Part shown: in pieces, positions 50,349-59,761 of the stretch
Position numbering within the stretch: the stretch's first letter is position 1
Layout: every line of letters begins with the position of its first letter
From: Ardenticatenaceae bacterium
GTDB lineage: Bacteria; Chloroflexota; Anaerolineae; Promineifilales; Promineifilaceae
Reading direction: 5' to 3'
NCBI GenBank assembly: GCA_020634245.1
Contig: JACKCC010000014.1
Location: 243,927-307,926 of the forward strand
Length of the DNA stretch: 64,000 bases
Program-made: the position numbers and the translations under genes
The notes under the pieces: generated by a model
What the model was told of the DNA's origin: nothing
What the model saw: only the letters and a program-made list of their open reading frames with translations
Databases searched by the model: none

Positions 50349-52028
50349 TCAATCAAAATCATTAACCAATCCTGTCCAAACGTAACCGCCTGTCCAGACA
50401 TAACCACCGGTCCAAACATAGCCACCCGTCCAGACATAACCACCAGGCCAGGCTTCTTCACTACCCGTCCAGACATAGCCACTTTGCCATACTTGATCTT
50501 CGGTTAAAGGTTGCCAATCGGTTGAGCCAGTCCAAACATAGCCACCGGTCCAGACGTAGCCACCTGTCCAAACATAACCGCCTGTCCAAACGTAGCCACC
50601 TGTCCAAACATACCCACCGGTCCAGACGTAACCACCTGTCCAGACGTAACCGGTTGCTTCAGGAATGATCTCGCCATTTTCATCAACCAGAACAAATTCA
50701 CCATCGCGGTACACAACCGGGCCGACATATTTTTCGCCCGGAATCATGTTACCGTCGGCGTTGCCTTCGGCCGGGTCGAAGATTGCGTCCGGTGCCCAGA
50801 CACGGCCTGCACCTTGCTGGAAGATGCTCCAGGTCAGAGATTGATCGCCATAAGCCGCGGGGCGAGCAGCTGCCATAAGCGCATATTTCACTTCACCGGG
50901 GGTCAGGTCCGGGTTTTCTTGCAGCATGAGTGCAACTACACCAGATGTAACGGCCGCTGCTGAAGAAGTACCGGCTGTTTCATAATATTCTCTGGTTACC
51001 CGGTTATCGCGATGCTCTTGTGCCCATTCTGAATTTTGTCTGACCGCTGCGATCATATGAGCGCCAGGGGCAATGACATCCGGTTTGACAAAACCGGTTT
51101 CGGTGGGGCCAGCGCCGCTGAAGGGGGCCAGGTAATCATCACTTTCATCTTCGGGTGTGAAATTGTCGGTAAATGCACCGACAGTGATGACAAAAGGATC
51201 ATTGCCGGGTACAGCTACGGTCATGGGATCGGGGCCGCTGTTGCCCGCGGCCACCACAACGACGACACCCGCATCCCAAAGGGCCTCGACTGCCTGGTTA
51301 ATGGGGTCTGCCCAATACGGGCTGTTGACCGCGGCCAGCAATGACAAATTGACAACGCGGATGTCGTATTCATCCTTGTTTTCCAAAACCCAGTTTAGCC
51401 CTTCAATGATGTCGGCGTAGCTGCCAGAACCGTCGCTGTTCAAAACACGAACATCCACAAATTTAGCCTGGGGAGCAATTCCCATGAATCCGTTTTCATC
51501 TCTTTCTGAATTGCCGATAAGGCTGGCCATCATCGTGCCGTGACCATTGGGGTCTTTCTGGCGCGGGCCATCATCCAGAGCGTCGTACCGGGCGACGATT
51601 CGCCCCGCATTCCAACTCATTGGTGCGATGCCGGTGTCTACAACGGCAACGGTGATTCGCCGGCCTTTGACATGTTCTGCCCAAGCCTGATCAACTCCCA
51701 TTACCTGCGGGAAATTAACGACGGGGTTTCTGGTGCGGCTCCCGGCCATTTCGGCTTCATAATCGGTAAAAACAGAGACGGTACGACCATCGGCTGAGAG
51801 GGCGTCAACGGCCGTTACCGGTACATCGGCTGAAACCGCGTCAATAATGGCAAACTGTTCGTTAACCTGGCCGCCATAATCCTCTACCAGGGCAGCGGCC
51901 GTTTCCACGTCATTCGCTTGTATAATGAGGGCGATCACATCGACCGAAGCGTTCGCCGACGTAAATACCACTGTTAAAACCAGCAGTATGCCTAATAAGA
52001 ATAAAGTAAGAGCTAGTAATTTCTTCAT
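50349..52028 (-). CDS. Subtilisin-like protease with YVWTGG repeat tail
   Basis: 559 residues from ATG 52028 with AAAGGGG upstream. A signal peptide (~1-27) is followed by an inhibitor-like propeptide (~28-110) and the S8 catalytic domain with Asp131 (VAVVDTG), His163 (NGHGT) and Ser355 (GTSSAAA). A ~60-residue linker leads to a tail of twelve YVWTG units in blocks of seven, one and four. It is probably secreted and the tail may bind the wall or other proteins. The tail DNA is an 18-bp minisatellite, so unit number may vary between strains. Confidence 0.93.
   Translation of the reverse strand: MKKLLALTLFLLGILLVLTVVFTSANASVDVIALIIQANDVETAAALVEDYGGQVNEQFAIIDAVSADVPVTAVDALSADGRTVSVFTDYEAEMAGSRTRNPVVNFPQVMGVDQAWAEHVKGRRITVAVVDTGIAPMSWNAGRIVARYDALDDGPRQKDPNGHGTMMASLIGNSERDENGFMGIAPQAKFVDVRVLNSDGSGSYADIIEGLNWVLENKDEYDIRVVNLSLLAAVNSPYWADPINQAVEALWDAGVVVVVAAGNSGPDPMTVAVPGNDPFVITVGAFTDNFTPEDESDDYLAPFSGAGPTETGFVKPDVIAPGAHMIAAVRQNSEWAQEHRDNRVTREYYETAGTSSAAAVTSGVVALMLQENPDLTPGEVKYALMAAARPAAYGDQSLTWSIFQQGAGRVWAPDAIFDPAEGNADGNMIPGEKYVGPVVYRDGEFVLVDENGEIIPEATGYVWTGGYVWTGGYVWTGGYVWTGGYVWTGGYVWTGGYVWTGSTDWQPLTEDQVWQSGYVWTGSEEAWPGGYVWTGGYVWTGGYVWTGGYVWTGLVNDFD
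50370..50651 (-). repeat. 18-bp minisatellite encoding YVWTGG
   Basis: Tandem and interrupted 18-base units (GGTTACGTCTGGACAGGT-like on the coding strand), twelve in all, varying mainly at third codon positions. That pattern shows selection on the peptide rather than a fresh DNA expansion. The interruptions encode STDWQPLTEDQVWQS and SEEAWPG. Confidence 0.92.
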
Positions 52029-52325
52029 TGGTTTATCCCCTTTGCACTTCATGGTCACCACCGGCTCTGAACAGTGACGATCATTAAAGGTTGTGCTACT
52101 TTGCCAGTAACTCTTATCCCTAGTATCAAAGAACAGCCGTGGTGACTCAATAGGAGAATGGTCTTTCCGTTTATGTTTGGACGTTTGGTTATTGGACAAA
52201 ACAAGAGGATGAAACGAAGATTTTCTGGGGGAGATACGTAAAAATTGTGATTGAACGGCAGAACTGCCCAGGTTTTGCACCAAGAGCGAATTCACGGGAT
52301 TTTTGCTTTTTGAAAAACGGTTTTG

Positions 52326-55274
52326 TTACTGTTCGTCCTGACCCTGCCGCCGTTTCTTTTCCAGAAGGCGGGAGGCCAGTGATCCGGAGACGGGTGCAGT
52401 CGGTTTGGTTGGGGGTGGCGTGCGCGATGTTATATCTGTTTGGGCCGATGTTGGTGGAGTGGTTGTAGTTTGGTCCTGGCGCTGGATGGGTGGCGGCACG
52501 GCCGTTTCCTTTTCATCTCCCTCTATCTTTGTGCCCGCCCGCTGCTTGGCCTGGAACAATCGCGCCACCTGCTCCGATTGGGCCGGGATTGGGGCTGGGG
52601 CCGGGAACAGGCGGCCAAACGTCGTCGCCCAGGCCCGCTGCCAATCACGGCGGGTGATAACCAAACGGCGCAAGGCAATGTCGAAGGGTAGTAAAACTAC
52701 CGCCGCCAATGTCAGCCAGGGCCAGATAGGACGGCGGGTGACATCGCTGGGCAGGGTGTGAGAGAACACGGCCGTTTCCAACCCCGACAAATCCTGCCCG
52801 CCCGTCAACTCAGCTAACGATTCCAATAATTGCGGATTGCTCTCAAACTGGCGGTACTCCGGCGAGTAGCCCAGCACCCAGCCACTGGTCTGCCCAATCG
52901 TTACATCTTCACCTTCGCCGGTACCAGCGACACGAATGAAGTACGCGCCGTCAGTCTGCGGCGAAAACTCGGCTTCGTAGCGGCCCGGCGCCACCTGCTG
53001 CAAGGCCAGATTAGTGACGCTGCCATCCGGGGCGACAACGTTGGCTTCGGTTTGTAGATTGTTGAGGAAAGCGCCGCTGCTGTCGCGGGCATCAACGGTT
53101 AATTTGGCCTGTTCGCCGCTGAAGGTGACGGCCGTTTCCACGTTACTTTCCCGCCCCTGTGAAATCGTCCAGTTGACGGCCTGCGCCCAAAATGCCGGGA
53201 ACCCCTCCCAGCGCACCCAATCGATTCCCCAGCGGCCGGTAGCGTCCGACGTCCAGGCCACGGCGCGGCCCAGGCCGTACTGCCAGGCGGCCAGCAGCGG
53301 ATCGTCCATGTGCGTTTTGAGGATGAGTTGGGCCGTGTCTTTAATGGTTGTGCCGACGTAGCCGTAGAGGGGGGGGACGGCCGTTATCCCCGCCAAAATC
53401 GGGCTGCTGCTGACCAGGGACGGGAAAAAGCGCTCTTCAACCAGGTAGCTGCGCTGGATGGATGTCGTTTCCTGGGTGAAGATTTGGGGCAGATTGGCGG
53501 CGCGGTCAGTGAAGTGGAAACGGCCGTTGCCTCGTTGGGCCATCTCTTGCAGCCAGGGCGTGTCCGGACCGTTGCCGATGCTCACCGTCGAAACCGTCAC
53601 CCCTTCGGTCACCAGCCCGTCAATCAATTCCGGCACGCCCTCTTTTTGCTCCGAATCAGACCCATCGGCCAGCAGGATGATATGTTTGACCTGATTGGGC
53701 GATTGGGCCAACGCCTGCGCCGCCGCTTCCAGGCCGGTGCGCACGTAAATGCCGCCGCCGCCCGCCCCAATCTGCCGGATAAGGCCGATAGCCGTCTCCC
53801 GCTCACTGGCCGACAGCGGTCCGATGGGGTTGTCCGGCTGCGTATCTACCGGAATGACGGTGATTTCGTCGAAATCATTGAGAAGTTCGACGACGCGCAC
53901 CGCCCCCTCGGCGGCCAGTTGAATTTTGGTCAGTCCGCCTTCGTCCATGCCCATGCTGCCGGAACGGTCAATGACGATGACGATGCTGACCGAGGGGAAG
54001 CGTTCCTGATCCTTGATCTGCATCTCCACCGGCAGCGTTTCTTCCAAGGGGGTTTTGAAATAGCCACCCATCCCGTAGCTTTGCGGCCCGCCAATGGCCA
54101 CCAGCCCGCCGCCCAAATCGCGCACGTAGCTTTGCAGCAGTTCCATCTTGCGCGGCGACAGATTTTTGGCGTTGACGTTGACCAGGATGACGCTGGCATA
54201 ATTGCTCAATTCGGCCAGACTGGCCGGTAGTTCGGCGGGCGTGGTGCGGTCAACCAGCAGGCCGGCCCCTTCCAACGCCAGTTGCAGCTGTGGCGATTCG
54301 TCGGGCTGTGGTGTGCCGCCATCAGCAACCGTGCCATCGGTGACGGCTGTGCCGCCGCTGGCCACCAGCAAAATGCGCGGCGGGCCGACGATTTCGGTGA
54401 AGGCGGCCAGTTCGTTATTTTGATAAAAAGTGTCTTCGGCTGGAATAACTTGAATATTAAATCGTGTAAAGCCAGAATCTTCGAAGATTAATCCTTTTAC
54501 ACATTCATGGAAACTGTTTCCAGGACCAGCTTGTAAACTTTTGGTTACTTCAAAGATGACTCGACCGCCAGAAAGTATACGAATGATTGCTGGTAAATCA
54601 CTGGAACTCGTTACAGCTATGTCGAAGCAAGCAGTTTTATTAATCCCTTGTGCAATTTGAGTTGGGGCATCGACGCTGGTCAGCAGGACTTCGGCGGAAC
54701 CGAGCGGGCGGGTCAGCGGCACGTAGTCGATTTCGACGCCGGAGGTGGCCGCTAGTTTGGCCGCTGCCTCCGTATCGCCCAGGGTGGCTGCGCCATCGCT
54801 GAGGATGACCATGCGCCGGGCGCTGCCGGCCGGAAACAGGGCCAGTCCCAATCGAATGGCTTCGGCCAGGTCGGTGTGCAGCGGTTGGGGCACGGAGGTG
54901 ATAGGAGCCAGTTCGGCCAGGCCGGACATGGGACGTTCGACCAGCGCATTAGAACCAAAGAGGATCACGGCCGTTTCGTCATTCACCCCCATCGTTTCTA
55001 CGGCCATGCGCACAAATTCCTCTGCCTGGGCTGTCTGCTCCGGCCGGATGGAGTCGGAGGCATCTACCAGAAAGACGACGGCCAGTTCATCGGCGGCGCG
55101 CACCATCTGGGTTCCAGCCAGGCTCATGGTCAGCAGGGTAATGATGAGGACGCGCACGGCCAGACTGGCCCAATCACGCCAGCGGGAACGGCCGTAGCAC
55201 GACGGCCGCCCTAACCAAATGAGGTAAGGGATGAAAAGCAGAAGTAAAAGCGCTAAAGGCGTGGTGAAGCTCAT
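52326..55274 (-). CDS. Double von Willebrand A-domain membrane protein
   Basis: 982 residues, BatA/COG-type. Two N-terminal TMs (LALLLLLFIPYLIWLG and VRVLIITLLTMSLAGTQ) are followed by VWA 1 (~65-190, VFLVDASDSI, a MIDAS DxSxS). A central beta-rich and glutamine-amidotransferase-like region includes GGLVAIGGPQSYGMGGY. VWA 2 follows (~430-590, IVIDRSGSMG), then Ig-like parts, a TM near 860 and a basic Pro/Thr-rich tail. Likely a metal-dependent adhesion or chaperone-type surface protein. Residues ~205-285 come from an AT-rich patch. The 297 bases downstream (52029-52325) hold nothing I can identify. Confidence 0.88.
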   Translation of the reverse strand: MSFTTPLALLLLLFIPYLIWLGRPSCYGRSRWRDWASLAVRVLIITLLTMSLAGTQMVRAADELAVVFLVDASDSIRPEQTAQAEEFVRMAVETMGVNDETAVILFGSNALVERPMSGLAELAPITSVPQPLHTDLAEAIRLGLALFPAGSARRMVILSDGAATLGDTEAAAKLAATSGVEIDYVPLTRPLGSAEVLLTSVDAPTQIAQGINKTACFDIAVTSSSDLPAIIRILSGGRVIFEVTKSLQAGPGNSFHECVKGLIFEDSGFTRFNIQVIPAEDTFYQNNELAAFTEIVGPPRILLVASGGTAVTDGTVADGGTPQPDESPQLQLALEGAGLLVDRTTPAELPASLAELSNYASVILVNVNAKNLSPRKMELLQSYVRDLGGGLVAIGGPQSYGMGGYFKTPLEETLPVEMQIKDQERFPSVSIVIVIDRSGSMGMDEGGLTKIQLAAEGAVRVVELLNDFDEITVIPVDTQPDNPIGPLSASERETAIGLIRQIGAGGGGIYVRTGLEAAAQALAQSPNQVKHIILLADGSDSEQKEGVPELIDGLVTEGVTVSTVSIGNGPDTPWLQEMAQRGNGRFHFTDRAANLPQIFTQETTSIQRSYLVEERFFPSLVSSSPILAGITAVPPLYGYVGTTIKDTAQLILKTHMDDPLLAAWQYGLGRAVAWTSDATGRWGIDWVRWEGFPAFWAQAVNWTISQGRESNVETAVTFSGEQAKLTVDARDSSGAFLNNLQTEANVVAPDGSVTNLALQQVAPGRYEAEFSPQTDGAYFIRVAGTGEGEDVTIGQTSGWVLGYSPEYRQFESNPQLLESLAELTGGQDLSGLETAVFSHTLPSDVTRRPIWPWLTLAAVVLLPFDIALRRLVITRRDWQRAWATTFGRLFPAPAPIPAQSEQVARLFQAKQRAGTKIEGDEKETAVPPPIQRQDQTTTTPPTSAQTDITSRTPPPTKPTAPVSGSLASRLLEKKRRQGQDEQ
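54418..54660. other. AT-rich in-frame patch inside the VWA gene
   Basis: About 240 bases are visibly richer in A/T than the surrounding GC-rich gene and use A/T-ending codons, yet the frame continues (residues ~205-285, ITSSSDLPAIIRILSGG and on). There is no ACGGCCGT inside. Possible recombination or inserted domain; not a deletion-rich block. Confidence 0.6.
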
Positions 55275-55287
55275 AGTCGTAAAACGT

Positions 55288-55350
55288 AATACGTGATGCG
55301 TGAATTGTGCTCTTCACGTTTCACGCATCACGCATCACGCATCACGTATT
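55288..55350. repeat. ACGCATCACGCATC-word snap-back spacer
   Basis: AATACGTGATGCGTGAA (55288-55304) pairs with TTCACGCATCA followed by CACGTATT (to 55350). The right arm holds three tandem CGCATCA units. The stop codon of the next gene (55342-55344) lies in the right arm. Confidence 0.85.
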
Positions 55351-57519
55351 ATAAGCGATGGGGAGATAAACAGAAAACACGCTGCCGGAGCCGTAGCTGC
55401 TTTTGGCTTCCACATGACCACCGTGCGCGGTGATGATGTGGTGAGCCAGGGTAAGGCCGAGTCCGGCGTTACGGCCGTTGCCGTTTTGCGGGAAGGAAAA
55501 CCCCTGCCAGATTTTGTTGAGCCGGTCTTCAGGGATACCGACACCGGTATCGCGCATGCGCAGGCATAATTTGTCCCCGTCAACGGCGTAATGTAAAGTG
55601 ACTTCGCCGCCAATTTTGTTGTATTTGATGGCGTTGTGTAACAAATGCTGGATAGCTTCTTGCAATTGTTGGGAGTCGCCCAAAACTGATGGCGTAACCG
55701 TCGGCGGGTCATATTTCACTTCAACCCGGCGGGCTTCGGCCATAGTGTGCAGGTTGTGGATTGCCTGTTGAGTGATCTGATCCAGATTAGCGGTCTCGAT
55801 TTGGAAACTGCCGCGGTTGTGCAGCCGGTTGGCAATGGTAATGAGCCGGGTGATTTTGGCATCAAGCTGCTGAATTTCCCGGCTGAAATCGTCCAGCATT
55901 TTGGCGTTTGATTTGCTGTCGGCCAGGCTCTCTTGCAGGGTTTGCAGTTGGCGGTTGATGGTGTTGAACGGCCGTTTCAAATCTGACGATACCATATTGT
56001 TAAACTGGGCAAACATCTCCATTAATTCATGCAGATGTTGTTTTTCATGCATCAGAATCTGGTTTTGGGCAAAAATGTGGTCGTTAATCTGGCTCAATCG
56101 GGCCAGGTTTTTAGCCTGAACCAGCAGGGGGCTGAATTTATCGGTAATGGTTTGCATCTGCTCAAAATCTTTGCGGTCATAAGATTCGCCGGAGGTTTTC
56201 TTGCCCAGAGCCAAAACGCCAACCAGATTGTCGCCGGCATGGAGCGGCATATATAAAACACGTTTCCAGTTATCCAGTAATGCTCTTTCTTCCGGCAGCA
56301 GTTTATCGAAGTTGTTCAATGAATCAATATCATAATGTACCAGGGGAGTCTGGCTGCGGCGTAAATGGACGGCAAAGGGGCTGCCACCATCAAAAGAACT
56401 GGTTTCGACGGCGTAATTTGTGAGATTGGCTAACGGCCGTAACGACAATCGGCCGGCCGGCCCATCTTCGGCCTGCAAAAACCAGGCATCGTTCGTTCCC
56501 AGATTAACTCGCACTACATCTAAAATGAGCGCGGCTAATTGGTCGGGTTCCGGCAAATTGTTTACTGCCTCCTGGTAACTGGTCGCCAATTTGTCGCGGC
56601 GGCTGTGCGCCGGTAGAAACAGACGCCGGGTTATCTCGTTGACCAATCGGTAAACAACGGTAAAAAATCCGGCAAAAAATAAGGAAGCCAGGAACAAAAT
56701 CAGATTAGGGCTGGTGTCGGTGGGGAGATTGGTAACGCTGCGCACAATCGCCGTCAACGCCCACCAGGTCAGGCCAAAAATGATCAGTGTGCCCGACAAA
56801 CGGCTGAGCAGTTGGCGGACGGCTATTTGTAAATCGGGCAGTTGGCTGTGGACAAAGCTGACTGTGCCGATCAAGGCCGCCAAAATGATGACGAGCAGGC
56901 CGGCTTCCTGCCAGACTGGTTGGCGGGTTTGCTGTACCGAGGCTAATCCGGCACCGATCATGAAAAGAATAAGGACAATGAGCCAATACTGAACCTGGTT
57001 GCGGCTGCGCGAGTTGGGGGCGCTGGCGGTAATTTGCCGGGTTAATATCCAGGCGGCAACGCCGGGTACCAGCCAGGCGGCTATCCACACGCCCATGGAA
57101 ATGTCGAACAGGCGAATGGTAGACCCGGCGACTGTAAACGGCGGCAGTTGGTAAGGCCAGATTTCGTAATCCATGAAAAAGGCGGCGACTCCTAGAAAGA
57201 CGCTCAAGCCAAAGGCGAAACGGCCGTTTTGCCTGGGAACAGCCAGCCGGTTAAGGGTTGTCAGCAGCAGGGCAACGGCCGTGACAACAAGCGCGTATTT
57301 GCCCACGATACCCCAGGTGTATTTCAAGCTTATTGGAAAAGTTTTACCGCCAAAATAACGCAAAATGCTGCTGCCCCAAACAGCAGCCGCTATGAGAACA
57401 ATGGTCCACCATTGCAGCAGTTCCCGCCGGAGCAAGCCGGTGCGCCAGATATAAACCACCATCCCCAGAAAGCTGAGCGGTAAAAGCGAAATAATCAGAA
57501 ATTGCTGTGTCAGAGTCAT
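55342..57519 (-). CDS. Histidine-kinase homologue lacking the phospho-His
   Basis: 725 residues from ATG 57519 (MTLTQQFLIISLLPLSFLG); a longer frame begins at TTG 57570 without better support. About 10 TMs (~1-300), a GAF domain (~345-500, with KRVLYMPLHAGDNLVGVLAL), a dimerisation helix and HATPase (IQHLLHNAIKYNKIGG, DTGVGIPEDRL, NAGLGLTLAHHI). Where kinases read SHELRTPL this one reads SSDLKRPFNTI, so the phosphoacceptor His is Ser. It may regulate other kinases or bind ATP only. No cognate regulator is adjacent. Confidence 0.85.
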   Translation of the reverse strand: MTLTQQFLIISLLPLSFLGMVVYIWRTGLLRRELLQWWTIVLIAAAVWGSSILRYFGGKTFPISLKYTWGIVGKYALVVTAVALLLTTLNRLAVPRQNGRFAFGLSVFLGVAAFFMDYEIWPYQLPPFTVAGSTIRLFDISMGVWIAAWLVPGVAAWILTRQITASAPNSRSRNQVQYWLIVLILFMIGAGLASVQQTRQPVWQEAGLLVIILAALIGTVSFVHSQLPDLQIAVRQLLSRLSGTLIIFGLTWWALTAIVRSVTNLPTDTSPNLILFLASLFFAGFFTVVYRLVNEITRRLFLPAHSRRDKLATSYQEAVNNLPEPDQLAALILDVVRVNLGTNDAWFLQAEDGPAGRLSLRPLANLTNYAVETSSFDGGSPFAVHLRRSQTPLVHYDIDSLNNFDKLLPEERALLDNWKRVLYMPLHAGDNLVGVLALGKKTSGESYDRKDFEQMQTITDKFSPLLVQAKNLARLSQINDHIFAQNQILMHEKQHLHELMEMFAQFNNMVSSDLKRPFNTINRQLQTLQESLADSKSNAKMLDDFSREIQQLDAKITRLITIANRLHNRGSFQIETANLDQITQQAIHNLHTMAEARRVEVKYDPPTVTPSVLGDSQQLQEAIQHLLHNAIKYNKIGGEVTLHYAVDGDKLCLRMRDTGVGIPEDRLNKIWQGFSFPQNGNGRNAGLGLTLAHHIITAHGGHVEAKSSYGSGSVFSVYLPIAYNT

Positions 57520-57668
57520 GCGTTGAACTGCGATTTTGTTTGGTTTTGTTTTCCCAGCTTTTATCCCCAACGATTATTTGGGATAAATTTGAGACAAGTT
57601 GGAAAATCATCAAGCGTGCGGGCAAGCTCACCCGATATAGGTTATTTTGCGCGTTCAACGCCAAGTTT

Positions 57669-59030
57669 TCATTTCAAAATGTAATAAGTGCCGCCTTTTG
57701 GCCCTATTTTGAGCAGCAAACCGATCAACTAAATCAACCAGATCAGGGCGAATCGTTTCGGCAGAGACATCGAACAAAGCTGCTGATATTCTCGATTGGT
57801 GATACTGCCATTTTTTTCTGCGGACGGGGTCAGGGCGCGAGCACTGCCGCTCGTTCATGCTGCGCGATCCATTTGAGACGGCCGTTCGCTCCCGTGCATT
57901 AGAAAGATGTCACCATAAAAGCATGGTCAACGGCGCGGAAAGTGGGCGAAGGGGTGGCCGAATTGGGCCTTTCTCAATCATCAAATCAATGCCCAGCCCC
58001 AATTCTCAATGTGGCCCACTGGTACAGCCCATTCACCAGACGCGGATTGCGCGGTACTGCTCTTCCACCAGGTTATCCAGCGTCGCGCCAGCCGGGTAAG
58101 CCACCGGGACTGATGATTTCCATCGGTCGAATACATGCGGATTTCGATGCGGCGGCCGCTGAGTACGGTAGTCGCGGTGAGCGACGGCGTTGACAGCGCC
58201 TCACACCTGGCAAGCAGGGATACTCGGTCGCTTCTTCCCGCTCCAGCTTATTCCCGAGCCGTAGCGCCCACGCGCATCTCTTCGTAGATGACGTTCCAGG
58301 CCGGTCAATGATGCAGAGGTAATGGGCCGACAGTTCGTCGCGACGGCAAAATATCCCACCGCCATCCTCGCCGCGCGGTTCCGTGCCCATGAATTTGACG
58401 AACACAATGCCGCTTTGCAGGAAAAAGGCCTGCAGGTTTTACCAAACAATAAAATGCCAATCGTTGTCGGGTTGCCTTCCCGATCCGTTATCTGTTTCAA
58501 AACGGTTCATCGGTGGGTGATTTTAGCCTTGATGCTTCCCGGCGGTCAGGTAATCGCGGATGATTTCCTGGCTCCAAATCAGACAGGCGCGCACCGGGGA
58601 CGACGTCAGTTTCAAATTCAGCTGAGTTTTTGCTGTTGGCCGAAGTTGCGGACTTCGTCGCCGGTTAACGGCGATTCCAATTACCGCTGCGGATGAGGAC
58701 ACGGCCGTCATACATCGTGTGCAGTTCCTGGCTGCGGGGCACGTTGATGCCGACCAGCGTATCGCGCCCCGTTTTCCACCGACTGCCAGCGGCTGGAATC
58801 GCGGGCGACTGTAAGCCGCCTCGCGCAGCACCTTCCACTTCCTCTTCCCAGATGCTTTCCGTCAGTTGGCCTTTCTCCTCCAGGCCGAGCACAATCATAC
58901 CGCCGTCGCCCGTTGGCAAAAGCCACCAGACATCCAGCACGTCGGCCTTGGGTAAAAGGCCAATCGCGCCCCGGTTTGTTTCTCAACTTCAACGCCCTCC
59001 CGGTATAACAGAAGCGTCAGCAGAAAGGAG
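57669..59030 (-). pseudogene. AlbA/Schlafen-type ATP-binding protein, frame-broken
   Basis: Pieces in three frames rebuild one ~450-residue protein. The N-terminal AlbA_2 domain shows GGMIVLGLEEKGQL, INVPRSQELHTMYDGRVLIR. The middle shows IGILLFGK and VFVKFMGTEPRGEDGG. The HATPase_c_4 part shows YP...VNAVAHRDYR-like and SPGGLPG-like segments. The C-terminal winged helix ends GGTYYILK at TGA 57669. Each change is a one- to few-base deletion. The family is a putative DNA-binding ATPase seen in regulation and phage defence. The start is approximate. Best read as a real gene in poor sequence. Confidence 0.65.
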
Positions 59031-59054
59031 AAACTTAAAACGGGTAAGGTGCGC

Positions 59055-59759
59055 CTATTTATCACTAATCGCCGCTAATGCCGCGCCCACAATCCCTGCC
59101 TGATTCAACAGCTCTGCCGGAACGACTTCGGCCTTGATGTCGATATATTTGAGGAACTTCTCGTGTTTTTGCTGACGCCGCCAATGATGACCAGCTGCGG
59201 TGACAGGGGCTTCGATGTATTGATATTCGTTAGGCCATTTTCCCATGCTGTTGATCCAAATCCTTGTCTGACAGGCGCGGTCAGAGGCGTATGCTTCGGC
59301 GCAGCTGCGCAAGGGCGTGGCCCAGTTGGGTTGGGGACAGAGACGGTAATGTTACAAACATCGCGCTGCCAATTCCATTGCCCAGCGTAAACACCATCAC
59401 CACGCCGGATGATTGTGCCCGCTGAAATTCATTTCGGCAATAGCGGCTTACGTCGGCATCGTTGAGCAGCGTGACGGGACTAACCGGTCGCTTCAGCCCA
59501 GCCCCGCTGACCAGGATAACCAATCAGCCATTGTCAATGTTGGCCGCTGATTTGACGATGCCATCAATCACCACCAGGGGATGCCACGCCAATCGGGCCG
59601 TTGTACTCGAAATGGTCAACGATTTTTGGCTGTTTTGTAATGACTGCTTCGGGCGTGGCCATGCGGTGTGTGGCCAGCACGCTCGTAGCAGGTCGCCAGT
59701 TCTGTGTCAATAATGTGCCTTTAATGCCTGATCCACCAATGTCAATGCCTAATTTCCAT
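59055..59759 (-). pseudogene. ppgK: Polyphosphate glucokinase (ROK), frame-broken
   Basis: ATG 59759 has GGAGTG upstream. The rebuilt protein begins MEI(L)GIDIGGSGIKG, a ROK phosphate-binding start. It continues KIVDHFEYNGPIGV, NDADVSRYCRNEFQ, VVMVFTLGNGIGSAMF and ELGHA-like, and ends VVPAELLNQAGIVGAALAAISDK. PpgK phosphorylates glucose with polyphosphate or ATP. The recovered 705 bases are about 45 short of a normal gene, and all changes I could place are deletions. One example is a lost TT after codon 3. Confidence 0.75.
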
Positions 59760-59761
59760 GT

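Noticed and set aside
50370..50651. CRISPR-like regular repeat
   Set aside because: Units are 18 bases with no unique spacers and are in frame as YVWTGG at the end of a protease gene.
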